From Bradyrhizobium liaoningense (lineage in GTDB: Bacteria > Pseudomonadota > Alphaproteobacteria > Rhizobiales > Xanthobacteraceae): a stretch of DNA of 64,000 nucleotides. Location: positions 62,001 through 126,000 of the forward strand of contig NZ_JAFCJM010000001.1 of assembly GCF_018130955.1 (NCBI RefSeq). The letters run 5' to 3'. The notes beneath the pieces are model-generated. The model was not told the DNA's origin, searched no databases, and saw only the letters and a program-made list of their open reading frames with translations. Of this stretch, positions 8,890 through 17,230 are shown in pieces. How positions within the stretch are numbered: the first letter of the stretch is position 1; every line of letters starts with the position of its first letter. Both the position numbers and the translations under genes were made by a program.

Positions 8890-9147
8890 ATGATCATGCG
8901 ACGCGCATTGGTGTTGATCGGCGCCGTCATCGGTGTTGCAGCGGCGTCCGTCGCGGCCGCAGATCCGCGTGATGCCGTGGATCGAGGCCAGCGCCTGGAC
9001 ACTGACGCGCTTCGCGACGACATGGGCATAAACCGGCTCCGGGTTCCGTCTCATCCTCTTGTGATCGCGCCGACCCAGCCTGCGCCAAGCGTTGAGGGCG
9101 CGAAGAAGAGGAAGAAGTCCAGCGCGACCAGTGGCAGCAATCGGTAG
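8890..9147 (+). CDS. Small exported hypothetical protein
   Basis: This gene encodes an 85-residue protein with a signal peptide of about 24 residues (MRRALVLIGAVIGVAAASVAAADP) and a hydrophilic mature part ending in a lysine/serine-rich tail (KKRKKSSATSGSNR). It follows the barrel protein by 14 bases, so the two are probably one transcript. Nothing shows a function; it may be a periplasmic accessory protein. Confidence 0.5.
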   Translation: MIMRRALVLIGAVIGVAAASVAAADPRDAVDRGQRLDTDALRDDMGINRLRVPSHPLVIAPTQPAPSVEGAKKRKKSSATSGSNR

Positions 9148-9485
9148 CGCATGCTGTTTGTGATCCGATCCCTGCGTATCGCTCGATTGTGTGTCAGCAA
9201 AGATGCGCTCGCACGAGCAGCTTATCCGAGGCAGTTTTAGTATCTGTTGCATCGTTTTGAGTGTCGCTGCCACACGAAACTGGCACGAACTGCATAGTCG
9301 GCCCTCTCGCATCTCACCTCACAGATTCGAGATTTCAATCGGATAAGAATTCTACCTTGTGGTGTAGTGCACGGTGCCGTGTATAATGGACCGGCCCAAG
9401 GGCGCGCGTCTTCTGATCCGGTGATGCGGGATGTCTCGCCGGTGGTGACACGGAGGAGAGCCTCGATATTGCGTTTCAATGTCAG
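9148..9485. other. Intergenic region upstream of the histidine kinase
   Basis: This gap of about 338 bases holds no convincing coding sequence. It is lower in GC than its surroundings. A TATAAT hexamer stands at 9382-9387, with a poor TTGTGG at 9357-9362 (19-base spacer), so a weak vegetative promoter for the kinase gene is possible. A sigma-54-like string at 9281-9294 has the wrong spacing. Confidence 0.4.
9357..9387 (+). promoter_or_regulatory. Possible sigma-70-type promoter for the kinase gene
   Basis: A perfect TATAAT at 9382-9387 is rare in DNA this GC-rich. The best -35 match, TTGTGG at 9357-9362, lies 19 bases upstream, which is slightly long. The kinase start lies about 100-125 bases downstream. 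Confidence 0.3.
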
Positions 9486-10703
9486 GTGTCGCCGGAGAAG
9501 AGTGAGCGTACCGTGAAGCTAGATGCCTCCCCCGCCTGTGAGGCGAATGGAACCAGCCTCGGACAATGGCTCCGGATTGGCGCAGAAGACACGAGCGACC
9601 GGCTCTACTGGAAGTTCTCAGCAGACCTTCTCTTCGCAGTGCGCCCCTCGCTCGGAGGACGTTTCGTGTACGAGGGGATCAACCCCGCGTTCGAGTCCGT
9701 TCTCGGCATCCCAACGGATGAGATTGGGGAGCTGGATGTCTCCGACTGCATGGGCACGGACGACGCGGAAGCCGTCTGCGAAGCCCTTCGGACGTGTCTG
9801 GCGGAAGGCACGGAGATCAGAATCCGCCATCAGCTCGCACTTGGCGGCGCGCGACGAGACATGGAGACGACGATTGTTCCCATCATCGATCCGGCTGGCG
9901 GCGGCATTGTCCGGCTGATCGGCAGCCATCGTGCGGCGGGCAAGGGTCCTTTCGAGAGCTTGAAGGGGATGGACGACGTCCCTGTGAACGTCAGCCTGAT
10001 TTCCATTCAGGAAGACATCCAACAGCGGATTGCGTCCGACCTTCACGATTCGACCTGTCAGCATTTGATTGCCGCAAGCCTTGGCCTCATGCGAGTCCGG
10101 ACCAGTCTGGGCGACCCGGCCGGTGCCGAGCGGATTTGCGATGACATCGATGCGTCGATTGATGAAGCGCTCAGGGAAATCCGCGCATTTGTCTATCTGC
10201 TGCATCCGCAGAACCTGACGGTCGATGGTCTGAAAGCTACGATCGAAAATTACGCGGCGGGATTCGCGGTGCGCACCTCGCTACGGGTCGCGACCAGAAT
10301 CGCGTCCGAGATCGATCGTTTGCCTTACGAGACGCAGCGCTCATTGTTGCGGGTCATTCAGGAGGCCCTCACGAACGTGTTTCGCCATGCGAAGGCGACG
10401 AAGGTGCGGATCGACATTGATGCGACAAGCGACCATTTTCGGCTGACGATCAGTGACGATGGACGTGGCCTTTCGGTTCATCCCGCAAAGCCCGGCGCGA
10501 AGGCGATATCGATGGGTGTCGGAATTCCCGCGATGAAAGCGAGGCTCCGGGAGATCGGCGGCACGCTCGATATCCAGTCCGATTCGGCCATGCGGCATTC
10601 CGGAACCGTCTTGCGCGCTGTATTCCCGCGTGGTCTTGCAGCGAACAAGCGCAACCGACGAAGGACCACTTCGGTCGTGGAGGGCCACGCAGGCACCAAA
10701 TGA
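9486..10703 (+). CDS. Soluble NarL-type sensor histidine kinase
   Basis: This gene encodes a 405-residue protein with no membrane helix. Residues 40-150 look like a PAS sensor domain (FVYEGINPAFESVLGIP and following). Residues 175-240 form a HisKA_3 dimerisation domain with phospho-acceptor His187 in SDLHDSTCQHL. Residues 280-395 are an HATPase_c domain with the N box (IQEALTNVFRHA) and G boxes (DDGRGL, GVGIPAMKARL). It probably phosphorylates one or both response regulators encoded just downstream. The frame opens at GTG 9486; an in-frame GTG at 9513 (giving MKLDAS) is a plausible later start. The C-terminus ends in a basic tail. The signal sensed is unknown. Confidence 0.85.
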   Translation: MSPEKSERTVKLDASPACEANGTSLGQWLRIGAEDTSDRLYWKFSADLLFAVRPSLGGRFVYEGINPAFESVLGIPTDEIGELDVSDCMGTDDAEAVCEALRTCLAEGTEIRIRHQLALGGARRDMETTIVPIIDPAGGGIVRLIGSHRAAGKGPFESLKGMDDVPVNVSLISIQEDIQQRIASDLHDSTCQHLIAASLGLMRVRTSLGDPAGAERICDDIDASIDEALREIRAFVYLLHPQNLTVDGLKATIENYAAGFAVRTSLRVATRIASEIDRLPYETQRSLLRVIQEALTNVFRHAKATKVRIDIDATSDHFRLTISDDGRGLSVHPAKPGAKAISMGVGIPAMKARLREIGGTLDIQSDSAMRHSGTVLRAVFPRGLAANKRNRRRTTSVVEGHAGTK

Positions 10704-10798
10704 AGAACACTGCTGACCGGTGGCAAGCGGATATGGTTCATCCGTTTCAGGCGCCTGAGTGCCGCGCCGCCGTGTAAACGACCTTGGAGTGCTGTGCC

Positions 10799-11455
10799 AT
10801 GAAACGATTTCTTATCGCTGACGATCACGAAGCAGTGCGGTCGGGTCTGCGTGCGGTGCTCGAGCAACGGGCGGATTGGGAGGTGGTGGCCGAGGCCAAT
10901 GACGGTGGCAAGGCGGTGGCCGCTGCAATCCAGAGCCGGCCTCATGTCGCGATCGTCGATTTCTCCATGCCGCGAATGACTGGCGTGGAGGTCGCCCGAC
11001 GGATCCGGGACTACCCGCTCGAGACGGAGGTGCTGATCTTCACGGTCCACAACTCCAGTTTGCTGGCCCAGCAAGCGTTCGAGGCAGGCGCACGTGCCTT
11101 CGTCATGAAGTCGGACGCCAGCAAGCTGCTGTTGGCGGCAGTCGAGTCGCTTCTGCAGCACAGGCCGTTCTGTACCAGAAGCTGCCGGACTGAATTGGAT
11201 CACGGATCGGGCGCACGAGACGGGCACCACGAGCTGACGCCGCGCGAGCAAATCGTCGTCAAGCTGGTTGCGGAGGGTTACAGCAACAAGAGCATCAGCG
11301 CCGTTCTGAACCTCAGTGTCAAGACGACCGAGGCGCACCGGGCGGCCGCGATGCGCAAGCTGAGCGTCAATTCGACCGCGGGCCTGGTCCGATACGCAGT
11401 TCGGGCGAGGCTGGTGGAGGATGATAACGACCTGATTGGGCTCCGGTCACGTTAG
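10799..11455 (+). CDS. NarL/FixJ-family response regulator
   Basis: This 218-residue protein begins MKRFLIADDHEAVRSG. The receiver domain (residues 1-120) has the acidic pair at Asp8-Asp9, phospho-acceptor Asp54 in AIVDFSMPRMTG and the conserved Lys in FVMKSDA. The C-terminal LuxR-type helix-turn-helix (about 155-215) contains LTPREQIVVKLVAEGYSNKSI. It would bind DNA when phosphorylated by the kinase encoded 95 bases upstream. ATG 10799 was preferred over an in-frame codon at 10784 because the receiver fold starts directly there. It is closely related to the next gene, indicating tandem duplication. Confidence 0.9.
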   Translation: MKRFLIADDHEAVRSGLRAVLEQRADWEVVAEANDGGKAVAAAIQSRPHVAIVDFSMPRMTGVEVARRIRDYPLETEVLIFTVHNSSLLAQQAFEAGARAFVMKSDASKLLLAAVESLLQHRPFCTRSCRTELDHGSGARDGHHELTPREQIVVKLVAEGYSNKSISAVLNLSVKTTEAHRAAAMRKLSVNSTAGLVRYAVRARLVEDDNDLIGLRSR

Positions 11456-11588
11456 TACATTCGCCGGGCTATCTCGGGGTTTTGTGGGATAACCCTCTCA
11501 ATTGCGATCAGTATGATCGTTCGACTTTGCTGCCGGTCGTCTCCGGCAATCGTTCGAAGGGTCGGTGCCGGCATACGGGAACGACGCC

Positions 11589-12224
11589 GTGAAACGCATC
11601 GTGATTGCGGATGATCATGAAATCGTGCGTTCCGGGCTTCGCGCGATCGTTGAAGCGCGCTCCAACTGGATCGTATGCGGAGAAGCGACCAATGGTGAGC
11701 AGGCGGTGGCGTTGACCGTGGAAACCAGACCGGACGTCGTGATCGTCGACTATTCCATGCCCATCATGAACGGATTGGAGGTCAGTCGCCGCCTCAGGGC
11801 GCTCCATGTGCGCACTGAAGTACTGATCCTGACAATGCACGAAAGCGAGGAGTTGCTGACGGAAGCCATTCTGGCGGGCGTCCGTGGCTTCTTGTTCAAG
11901 TCGGATGCCCGGAAGCACCTTATTTCCGCGATCGAAGCCTTGCTCGACGGCAGGCCGTACTTCACCAGCGTCTTGCTTGAGAAGCTTCTCCACGACTACC
12001 AGGTCAACAAGCAGAACAAATCGGACATGGTTCTGACGTCACGCGAGCAGAGCGTGGTTCAGCTTATTGCGGAGGGACATACCAACCGGTCGATAAGCAC
12101 CGTCTTGAAACTGAGCGTGAAGACCGTCGAGACCCACCGCGCGTCGGCCATGCGCAAGCTCAGGATGTCGTCGACGGCAGAGCTGGTCCGCTATGCCATC
12201 CGCAAGAGATTGGTTGCGCCCTGA
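11589..12224 (+). CDS. NarL/FixJ-family response regulator (tandem paralog)
   Basis: This 211-residue protein begins MKRIVIADDHEIVRSGLRA and aligns along its length with the preceding regulator. The receiver has Asp8-Asp9, phospho-acceptor Asp54 in VIVDYSMPIMNG and Lys in FLFKSDA. The LuxR-type DNA-binding domain contains LTSREQSVVQLIAEGHTNRSI. The GTG at 11589 matches the start of the paralog; an in-frame GTG at 11565 would add eight residues. A 133-base gap after the first regulator leaves room for a separate promoter. The two recognition helices are similar but not identical, so overlapping or competing targets are possible. Confidence 0.88.
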   Translation: MKRIVIADDHEIVRSGLRAIVEARSNWIVCGEATNGEQAVALTVETRPDVVIVDYSMPIMNGLEVSRRLRALHVRTEVLILTMHESEELLTEAILAGVRGFLFKSDARKHLISAIEALLDGRPYFTSVLLEKLLHDYQVNKQNKSDMVLTSREQSVVQLIAEGHTNRSISTVLKLSVKTVETHRASAMRKLRMSSTAELVRYAIRKRLVAP

Positions 12225-12265
12225 GGGGCGCGTGTGACGGTGCCTGGCGAAGAAGAGGCAGGGCG

Positions 12266-13192
12266 TTGAAAACGGAACAAGGCGTCCTCCGCATCTCCAT
12301 TGCTGCCGCGATCTTGTTGGCCGCTGTCGGCATCCTGTTCGGCCTGCTGTCGGGCTCCTTCGTGATCGTGTTTGACGGCGTTTACGGTCTGACAGATGCG
12401 ACCATGACGATCGTCGCCTTGTTCGTTTCAAACCTGATCGTATCGTCAACGGCGAGCGGTCCCGCCAAGAGTAAACTGGTCCAGCACTTCACCATGGGCT
12501 TCTGGCACCTGGAACCGATGGTCCTCGGCCTGAACGGCATTCTGCTGACAGGTGCCGCAATCTACGGCCTCATCAACGCGGTCGGCAGCATCATGGCAGG
12601 CGGGCGGCCGCTCGCGTTTGATCATGCCGTCATCTATGCAGTGGTGACGTTGGGCATTGCGGGCGCCATGACCATGTTCAGCCGCGCAGCGAACCGGACG
12701 CTCAAGTCGGAGTTCGTCGCACTCGATGCCCAGTCATGGCTGATGTCGGCGGCCGTTAGCGCCGCTCTGCTCATAGCCTTCGTCTTCGGCTTCTCGATCC
12801 AGGGATCAAGCCTCGAATGGCTGTCGCCCTATATCGACCCGGTGGCGTTGGCGCTGGTGTGTCTGGTGATCATCCCAATCCCGGCCAAAACGATCAAGCA
12901 GGCGCTGGCTGATATCCTGTTGGTCACGCCGTCCGATCTCAAGCAGCATGTGGACGAGGTCGCGAACGAGATCGTGCGGCGCCATGGCTTCCTGTCGTAC
13001 CGGGCTTATGTGGCCCGGGTCGGCCGCGGCAGGCAGATCGAGCTCTATTTCATCGTGCCGACGGACTGGCCACCATGCAGGCTGCAGGATTGGGACCGCA
13101 TTCGCGACGAGACCGGTGAAGCGATCGGCGACGATAGTCCCGATCGTTGGCTCACCATCGCCTTCACGACAGATCCCGAATGGGCCGATTGA
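12266..13192 (+). CDS. Cation diffusion facilitator-type transporter
   Basis: This 308-residue protein has about six hydrophobic helices followed by a soluble C-terminal domain from about residue 215, the usual cation diffusion facilitator arrangement. The segment VFDGVYGLTDATMT in the second helix fits the family's metal-site helix, and a further Asp in ALDAQSWLMSAAV fits the site in the fifth. Such proteins export divalent metals (Zn, Mn, Fe, Co) in exchange for protons at the inner membrane; the metal cannot be told here. The start is a TTG at 12266 with GAAGAGG about nine bases upstream; no usable ATG lies nearby. It follows the response regulator by 41 bases. Confidence 0.78.
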   Translation: MKTEQGVLRISIAAAILLAAVGILFGLLSGSFVIVFDGVYGLTDATMTIVALFVSNLIVSSTASGPAKSKLVQHFTMGFWHLEPMVLGLNGILLTGAAIYGLINAVGSIMAGGRPLAFDHAVIYAVVTLGIAGAMTMFSRAANRTLKSEFVALDAQSWLMSAAVSAALLIAFVFGFSIQGSSLEWLSPYIDPVALALVCLVIIPIPAKTIKQALADILLVTPSDLKQHVDEVANEIVRRHGFLSYRAYVARVGRGRQIELYFIVPTDWPPCRLQDWDRIRDETGEAIGDDSPDRWLTIAFTTDPEWAD

Positions 13193-13249
13193 ACCGCCGA
13201 GGAGGTTGCTCGCGCCCTCGATCGCTGTGTTGTTGGCCGTTCAGTAAAT

Positions 13250-13264
13250 ATGTTTGCTAAACAT
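13250..13264. promoter_or_regulatory. Inverted repeat ATGTTT-GCT-AAACAT
   Basis: Perfect six-base arms are separated by three bases in a locally A/T-rich stretch, about 400 bases upstream of the operon start. Its right side contains CTAAACAT, repeated in the second inverted repeat at 13469-13492. Confidence 0.35.
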
Positions 13265-13468
13265 GCCTGCCGCGGCCGACCGTCTGGCTCCTCGGTCATC
13301 CGGCTGCGCTGGATTGCTCCCGCCGAACAGATCGGCGATCACGAAGGCTGACAAGAATCGCGTATTTTGCTGCATTGCGGTCGCCCTGGCGTGCGCGCGC
13401 GAACGTCGCAGATCTTTTCGCAGGGCTCGCAAGAAACCGGCTTGACGGCCTCAGAAATTTAGTAATAC

Positions 13469-13492
13469 GTTTAGTTCTACAAAAAACTAAAC
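13469..13492. promoter_or_regulatory. Inverted repeat GTTTAGT-N10-ACTAAAC
   Basis: Perfect seven-base arms surround an A-rich ten-base loop. A further TTTAGT lies just upstream at about 13458-13463, giving a direct repeat of the left arm. It is a candidate operator or promoter element about 175 bases upstream of the first gene. A hairpin function is also possible. Confidence 0.4.
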
Positions 13493-13665
13493 ATCACGCA
13501 TCGAGCCGATGTGTGGGAGGAGCCCAAGCCCTTCCGGACCCGTTTCCGGAGATGGTTCGTCTCGTTCCTCACTCATCGCTCCTCAAACTCGGTTTCAGGG
13601 TCTTGGCGTCGTTCCGGCAGGGAGCGCCGAGCGGGTTAGATGCTTCAACGAGAGAGGAAACAGAT

Positions 13666-15024
13666 ATGCGGACATCCAATTGGTTAAGAAGCTCGGCGGC
13701 AACCACGGTCCTCGGGGCGGCGCTGCTGGGGATATTTGGCGGAGGCCAAGCCGCGGCCCAGAGCAAGCAGCTCACGCTGTGCTGGGCGGCATGGGATCCG
13801 GCGAACGCGCTGGTCGAACTCGGCAAGGACTTCACCAAGCAATCCGGGATCGAGATGAAGTACGAGTTCGTCCCGTGGACGAGCTATGCCGATCGCTTCC
13901 TCAACGAGCTCAACTCCCACGGCAAGCTGTGCGACTTGATCATCGGCGACAGCCAGTGGATCGGCGGGGCCGCCGAGAACAAGTGGTACGTCAAGCTCAA
14001 TGACTTCTTCGCCAAGGAGAAGATCTCGATGGACGATTTCGTCCCGGCGACGGTCGTCGGCTATTCGCAGTGGCCGAAAAACTCGCCGAACTACTGGGCG
14101 CTGCCGGCAATGGCCGATGCGGTGGGCTGGACCTATCGCAAGGACTGGTTCTCGCGGCCCGAGATCCAGTCGGCCTTCAAGGCCAAGTACGGCCGCGACC
14201 TGGCGCCGCCGAAAACCTATGACGAACTGAAGCAGATTGCGGAGTTCTTCCAGAGCCGCGAGATCGACGGCAAGAAGGTCTATGGCGCCTACATCTTCAC
14301 CGAGCGCGGCTCGGAAGGGATCACCATGGGCGTGACCAACGTGCTCTACAATTACGGCTTCAGCTACGACAACCCGAAGAAGCCGTACCAGATGCAGGGC
14401 GTCGTCAATTCGGCCGACGCAGCCAAGGGGCTCGAGTTCTACAAGGAGCTCTACAAGTGCTGCACGGCGCCGGGCATGACCAACGCCTACATGCAGGAAG
14501 GGCTCGATGCCTTCAAGTCCGGCCAGGTGGCGATGCAGATGAACTGGTTCGCCTTCTTCCCTGGCCTCTACAAGGATCCCAATGTCGGCGGTGACAAGAT
14601 TGGTTTCTTCGTCAATCCGGCCGGCCCGAACGGACACTTCACCCAGCTCGGCGGACAGGGCATCTCGGTGGTCGCGACCTCCGAGCGCAAGGACGACGCG
14701 CTCACCTACATCAAATGGTTCGCTCAGCCCGCCGTGCAGCAGAAGTGGTGGCAGCTCGGTGGCTACTCGGCCTTGAAGGCGGTGGTCGATGCACCCGACT
14801 TCCCGAAGAGCGCAGCGTTCGCTCCGCAATTCCTGGAGTCGATGGGTATCGTCAAGGACTTCTGGGCCGAGCCGTCCTACGCGCAGCTGCTGCTCGACAT
14901 GCAGAAGCGCGTGCATGACTACGTCGTCGCCGACAAGGGCACGTCGCAGCAGGCGCTCGATCTCCTGGTCAAGGACTGGACCAAGGTCTTCAAGGAGCAG
15001 GGCAAGCAGGTCGCGTCACAATAG
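13666..15024 (+). CDS. ABC transporter substrate-binding protein (family 1, sugar/polyol type)
   Basis: This 452-residue precursor starts MRTSNWLRSSAATTVLG and has a signal peptide cleaved after about residue 32 (GGGQAAAQS). The mature protein has the two-lobe family 1 pattern, with LTLCWAAWDPANALVELGKDF at the N-terminus and aromatic-rich binding segments. It would capture a carbohydrate or polyol in the periplasm for the two permeases encoded next. AGAGAGGAAA upstream of ATG 13666 supports this start over the long 5' extension of the frame. Linkage to dihydroxyacetone kinase genes suggests a polyol or triose-yielding substrate, but this is inference. Confidence 0.88.
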   Translation: MRTSNWLRSSAATTVLGAALLGIFGGGQAAAQSKQLTLCWAAWDPANALVELGKDFTKQSGIEMKYEFVPWTSYADRFLNELNSHGKLCDLIIGDSQWIGGAAENKWYVKLNDFFAKEKISMDDFVPATVVGYSQWPKNSPNYWALPAMADAVGWTYRKDWFSRPEIQSAFKAKYGRDLAPPKTYDELKQIAEFFQSREIDGKKVYGAYIFTERGSEGITMGVTNVLYNYGFSYDNPKKPYQMQGVVNSADAAKGLEFYKELYKCCTAPGMTNAYMQEGLDAFKSGQVAMQMNWFAFFPGLYKDPNVGGDKIGFFVNPAGPNGHFTQLGGQGISVVATSERKDDALTYIKWFAQPAVQQKWWQLGGYSALKAVVDAPDFPKSAAFAPQFLESMGIVKDFWAEPSYAQLLLDMQKRVHDYVVADKGTSQQALDLLVKDWTKVFKEQGKQVASQ

Positions 15025-15049
15025 CGGCGCCTGCCTCACCCCAAACGGT

Positions 15050-15074
15050 CTCCCCGGAGGTGTGCTCCGGGGAG
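15050..15074 (+). terminator. Intercistronic hairpin between binding-protein and permease genes
   Basis: Perfect ten-base arms (CTCCCCGGAG and CTCCGGGGAG) flank a GTGTG loop, with no T-tract. It probably acts as a 3' mRNA stabiliser or partial terminator that lets the binding protein be made in excess. Its right arm contains GGGGAG, the only purine-rich ribosome-binding-like sequence before the permease start, so folding might also limit permease translation. Confidence 0.6.
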
Positions 15075-15092
15075 GCGGAATCCAGCCAGCCG

Positions 15093-16067
15093 ATGGACAA
15101 GATGACCACCATCTCTCAACCCGATGATGCTACGATCGCAAGCATGAGCGAGCCCGCCAGATCTCGCGCCACGCGCCGCGTCCGCGGCTTGTCGGACCGT
15201 ACCATCGCATGGCTGTTCGTGGCGCCGACGATCGCGTTGCTGCTGGCGATCAACATCTTCCCGCTGGTCTGGATGATCCGGCTGTCCTTCACCAGCCTCA
15301 ACCTCAGCATGTCCTATCTGCCGCTGCGGTTCGTTGGAACAGACAATTTCACCGACATTCTCGGCGACGAGGACGTCTGGTTTCGGCTTCAGACCACGGC
15401 GCAATTCGTGATCTGGTCGGTTACGTTCCAGGTGATCATCGGGTTCGGCCTGGCGCTGCTGATCAACCGCCAGTTCCGCGGCCACAGCTTCTGGACCACG
15501 ATCATCCTCTTGCCGATGATGCTGTCGCCGGCGGTGGTCGGCAATTTCTGGACGCTGCTGTTGCAGCCCCAGATCGGCCCTTTCAACTACCTGATCAGCC
15601 TGTTCACCGGCGTGGCGCCGAGCTCGTTCAGCATGACCGGGCAGGTCTCGCTCGCGCCCTGGACCATCGTGCTGGTCGATACCTGGATGTGGGCGCCCTA
15701 CGTCATGCTGATCTGCCTCGCCGGGCTTCGCTCCATTCCCGACTACATCTATGAAGCGGCCGAAGTCGACCGCGCCTCGGCCTGGCGGCAATTCTGGTCG
15801 ATCACGCTGCCGATGGCGGTGCCGTTCCTGATGCTTGCGGTGCTGTTCCGCGCGATCGAGAATTTCAAGATGTTCGACATGGTGAACCTCCTGACGTCGG
15901 GAGGGCCGGGATCGACCACCGAGCTGGTGTCGATCACGCTCAAGCGCGCGGCGTTCGAGAAATGGCGGACCGGCTACTCCTCCGCGCTCGCCATCATCCT
16001 GTTCGTGACTGTGTTCGGTGCCGCCAACATCTACGTCAAAGCGCTCAACAAGGTGAAGCAACGATGA
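15093..16067 (+). CDS. ABC transporter permease (MalF-like)
   Basis: This inner-membrane permease of about 324 residues has six predicted helices. The cytoplasmic EAA loop reads YEAAEVDRASAWRQFWSITLP, the contact site for the ATPase. It forms the first half of the channel for the importer encoded by this operon. Starts at 15093, 15102 or 15144 are all possible; 15093 is the first ATG after the hairpin. Its stop overlaps the next start by four bases (ATGA), indicating translational coupling. Confidence 0.85.
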   Translation: MDKMTTISQPDDATIASMSEPARSRATRRVRGLSDRTIAWLFVAPTIALLLAINIFPLVWMIRLSFTSLNLSMSYLPLRFVGTDNFTDILGDEDVWFRLQTTAQFVIWSVTFQVIIGFGLALLINRQFRGHSFWTTIILLPMMLSPAVVGNFWTLLLQPQIGPFNYLISLFTGVAPSSFSMTGQVSLAPWTIVLVDTWMWAPYVMLICLAGLRSIPDYIYEAAEVDRASAWRQFWSITLPMAVPFLMLAVLFRAIENFKMFDMVNLLTSGGPGSTTELVSITLKRAAFEKWRTGYSSALAIILFVTVFGAANIYVKALNKVKQR

Positions 16068-17026
16068 CCGCCGCTGTCGCCAGATCCACCGCCCACTCCA
16101 TCGTCGAAGCCTCGCCGCGTTCAAAGGCCGTGGCCGGCGGTCTCGTCATCCTCTACGCCGTGATCACGATCCTGCCGCTGCTCTGGATCGTCGCCACCGC
16201 GTTCAAGTCGCAGAGCGACGCCATCGCCTATCCGCCCAAGGTGATCTTCGAGCCGACGCTCGAAGGTTACGTCAATTTGTTCACGGTGCGCACCCGCCAG
16301 ACGCCGGACTTCATCGCAAAACTGCCGCCGCCGGAGACCTGGTACGACAAGCTCGTGCGCCAGCGCGACATGGTCATCGCCGGGCCGTCGAAGGTGGTGC
16401 CGCGTTTCGTCAACTCGTTGATCATCGGCTTCGGCTCGACGTTCCTCGCCGTCTTCCTCGGCACGCTCGCGGCCTATGCTTTCTCGCGCTTCCGCATTCC
16501 GTTGGCCGACGATCTCCTGTTCTTCATCCTTTCGACGCGCATGATGCCGCCGGTCGCGGTCGCGATCCCGATCTATCTGATGTACCGGCAGCTCAACCTG
16601 ACCGACACCAGGCTCGGAATGATCCTGCTCTACACCGCAGTCAACGTCTCGCTCGCAGTCTGGCTGCTCAAGGGGTTCATCGACGAGATCCCGCGCGAGT
16701 ATGAGGAGGCCGCTCTCGTCGACGGCTACACACGGCTCCAGGCCCTGCGCAAGGTGGTATTGCCGCAGGCTGTCACGGGAATTGCGGCGACCGCAATCTT
16801 CTGCCTGATCTTTTCGTGGAACGAATACGCCTTCGCGGTCCTGCTGACGAGCGGCGAGGCGCAGACCATGCCGCCCTTCATCCCCTTCATCATCGGCGAG
16901 GGCGGGCAGGACTGGCCGGCGGTGGCGGCTGCGACCACGCTGTTCGTCGTTCCGATCGTCCTGTTCACCGTGTTGTTGCGCAAGCACCTGTTGCGCGGCA
17001 TCACCTTCGGAGCTGTGCGCAAATGA
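16064..17026 (+). CDS. ABC transporter permease (MalG-like)
   Basis: This 320-residue inner-membrane permease has six helices. The EAA loop reads EEAALVDGYTRLQALRKVVLP. Between the first and second helix lies an unusually long periplasmic segment (about residues 60-115, with RTRQTPDFIAKLPPPETWYD). It pairs with the upstream permease. It begins inside the preceding stop (ATGA) and its own stop overlaps the next small gene the same way. Confidence 0.85.
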   Translation: MTAAVARSTAHSIVEASPRSKAVAGGLVILYAVITILPLLWIVATAFKSQSDAIAYPPKVIFEPTLEGYVNLFTVRTRQTPDFIAKLPPPETWYDKLVRQRDMVIAGPSKVVPRFVNSLIIGFGSTFLAVFLGTLAAYAFSRFRIPLADDLLFFILSTRMMPPVAVAIPIYLMYRQLNLTDTRLGMILLYTAVNVSLAVWLLKGFIDEIPREYEEAALVDGYTRLQALRKVVLPQAVTGIAATAIFCLIFSWNEYAFAVLLTSGEAQTMPPFIPFIIGEGGQDWPAVAAATTLFVVPIVLFTVLLRKHLLRGITFGAVRK

Positions 17027-17220
17027 GCAGTCCTGCGCTTGCCAAGGGAATGTCGGGCTGGTTCCGACGCGGGCCGTGGGAGGCTGGTGCGATGACCCTG
17101 ATCGGCGGCGGCATCATCATGCTGGTACAGCCCTGGTCGATCGATTTGTACAGCTATTCCTTCGTGACGATCCTGGCCGGCACGGTTGGTTACGTCATCG
17201 TGAGCCATTTTCCGGAATAG
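17023..17220 (+). CDS. Small two-helix membrane protein in ABC operon
   Basis: This gene encodes a 65-residue protein starting MSSPALAKGMSGWFRRG, with two hydrophobic segments (AGAMTLIGGGIIMLVQP and FVTILAGTVGYVIV) and a short hinge. Its start overlaps the permease stop by four bases, and the ATPase gene follows 10 bases after its stop, so it is embedded in the operon. Rhizobial glycerol transporter operons (glpSTPQUV) also carry a small membrane protein of unknown function, GlpU. This one is shorter and cannot be equated with it from sequence alone. Confidence 0.65.
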   Translation: MSSPALAKGMSGWFRRGPWEAGAMTLIGGGIIMLVQPWSIDLYSYSFVTILAGTVGYVIVSHFPE

Positions 17221-17230
17221 GGCGGCAGAC

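Larger units (their letters stand above)
13193..13665. other. Intergenic control region of the ABC/Dha operon
   Basis: This is a 473-base gap without a convincing gene. It is clearly richer in A and T than the flanking DNA near 13240-13265 and 13455-13495, and those two stretches carry inverted repeats sharing the octamer CTAAACAT (13257-13264 and 13487-13494). It most likely contains the promoter and operators of the operon that begins at 13666. Confidence 0.5.

Noticed and set aside
9281..9294. Sigma-54-like string TGGCAC-N4-TGCA upstream of the histidine kinase
   Set aside because: The distance between the GG and GC elements is two bases too short for a sigma-54 promoter.
13684..14916. 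Long minus-strand reading frame opposite the substrate-binding protein gene
   Set aside because: It is antisense to a clear binding protein and has the Arg/His/Asp-rich composition of a GC-driven shadow frame. It shows no family motif.
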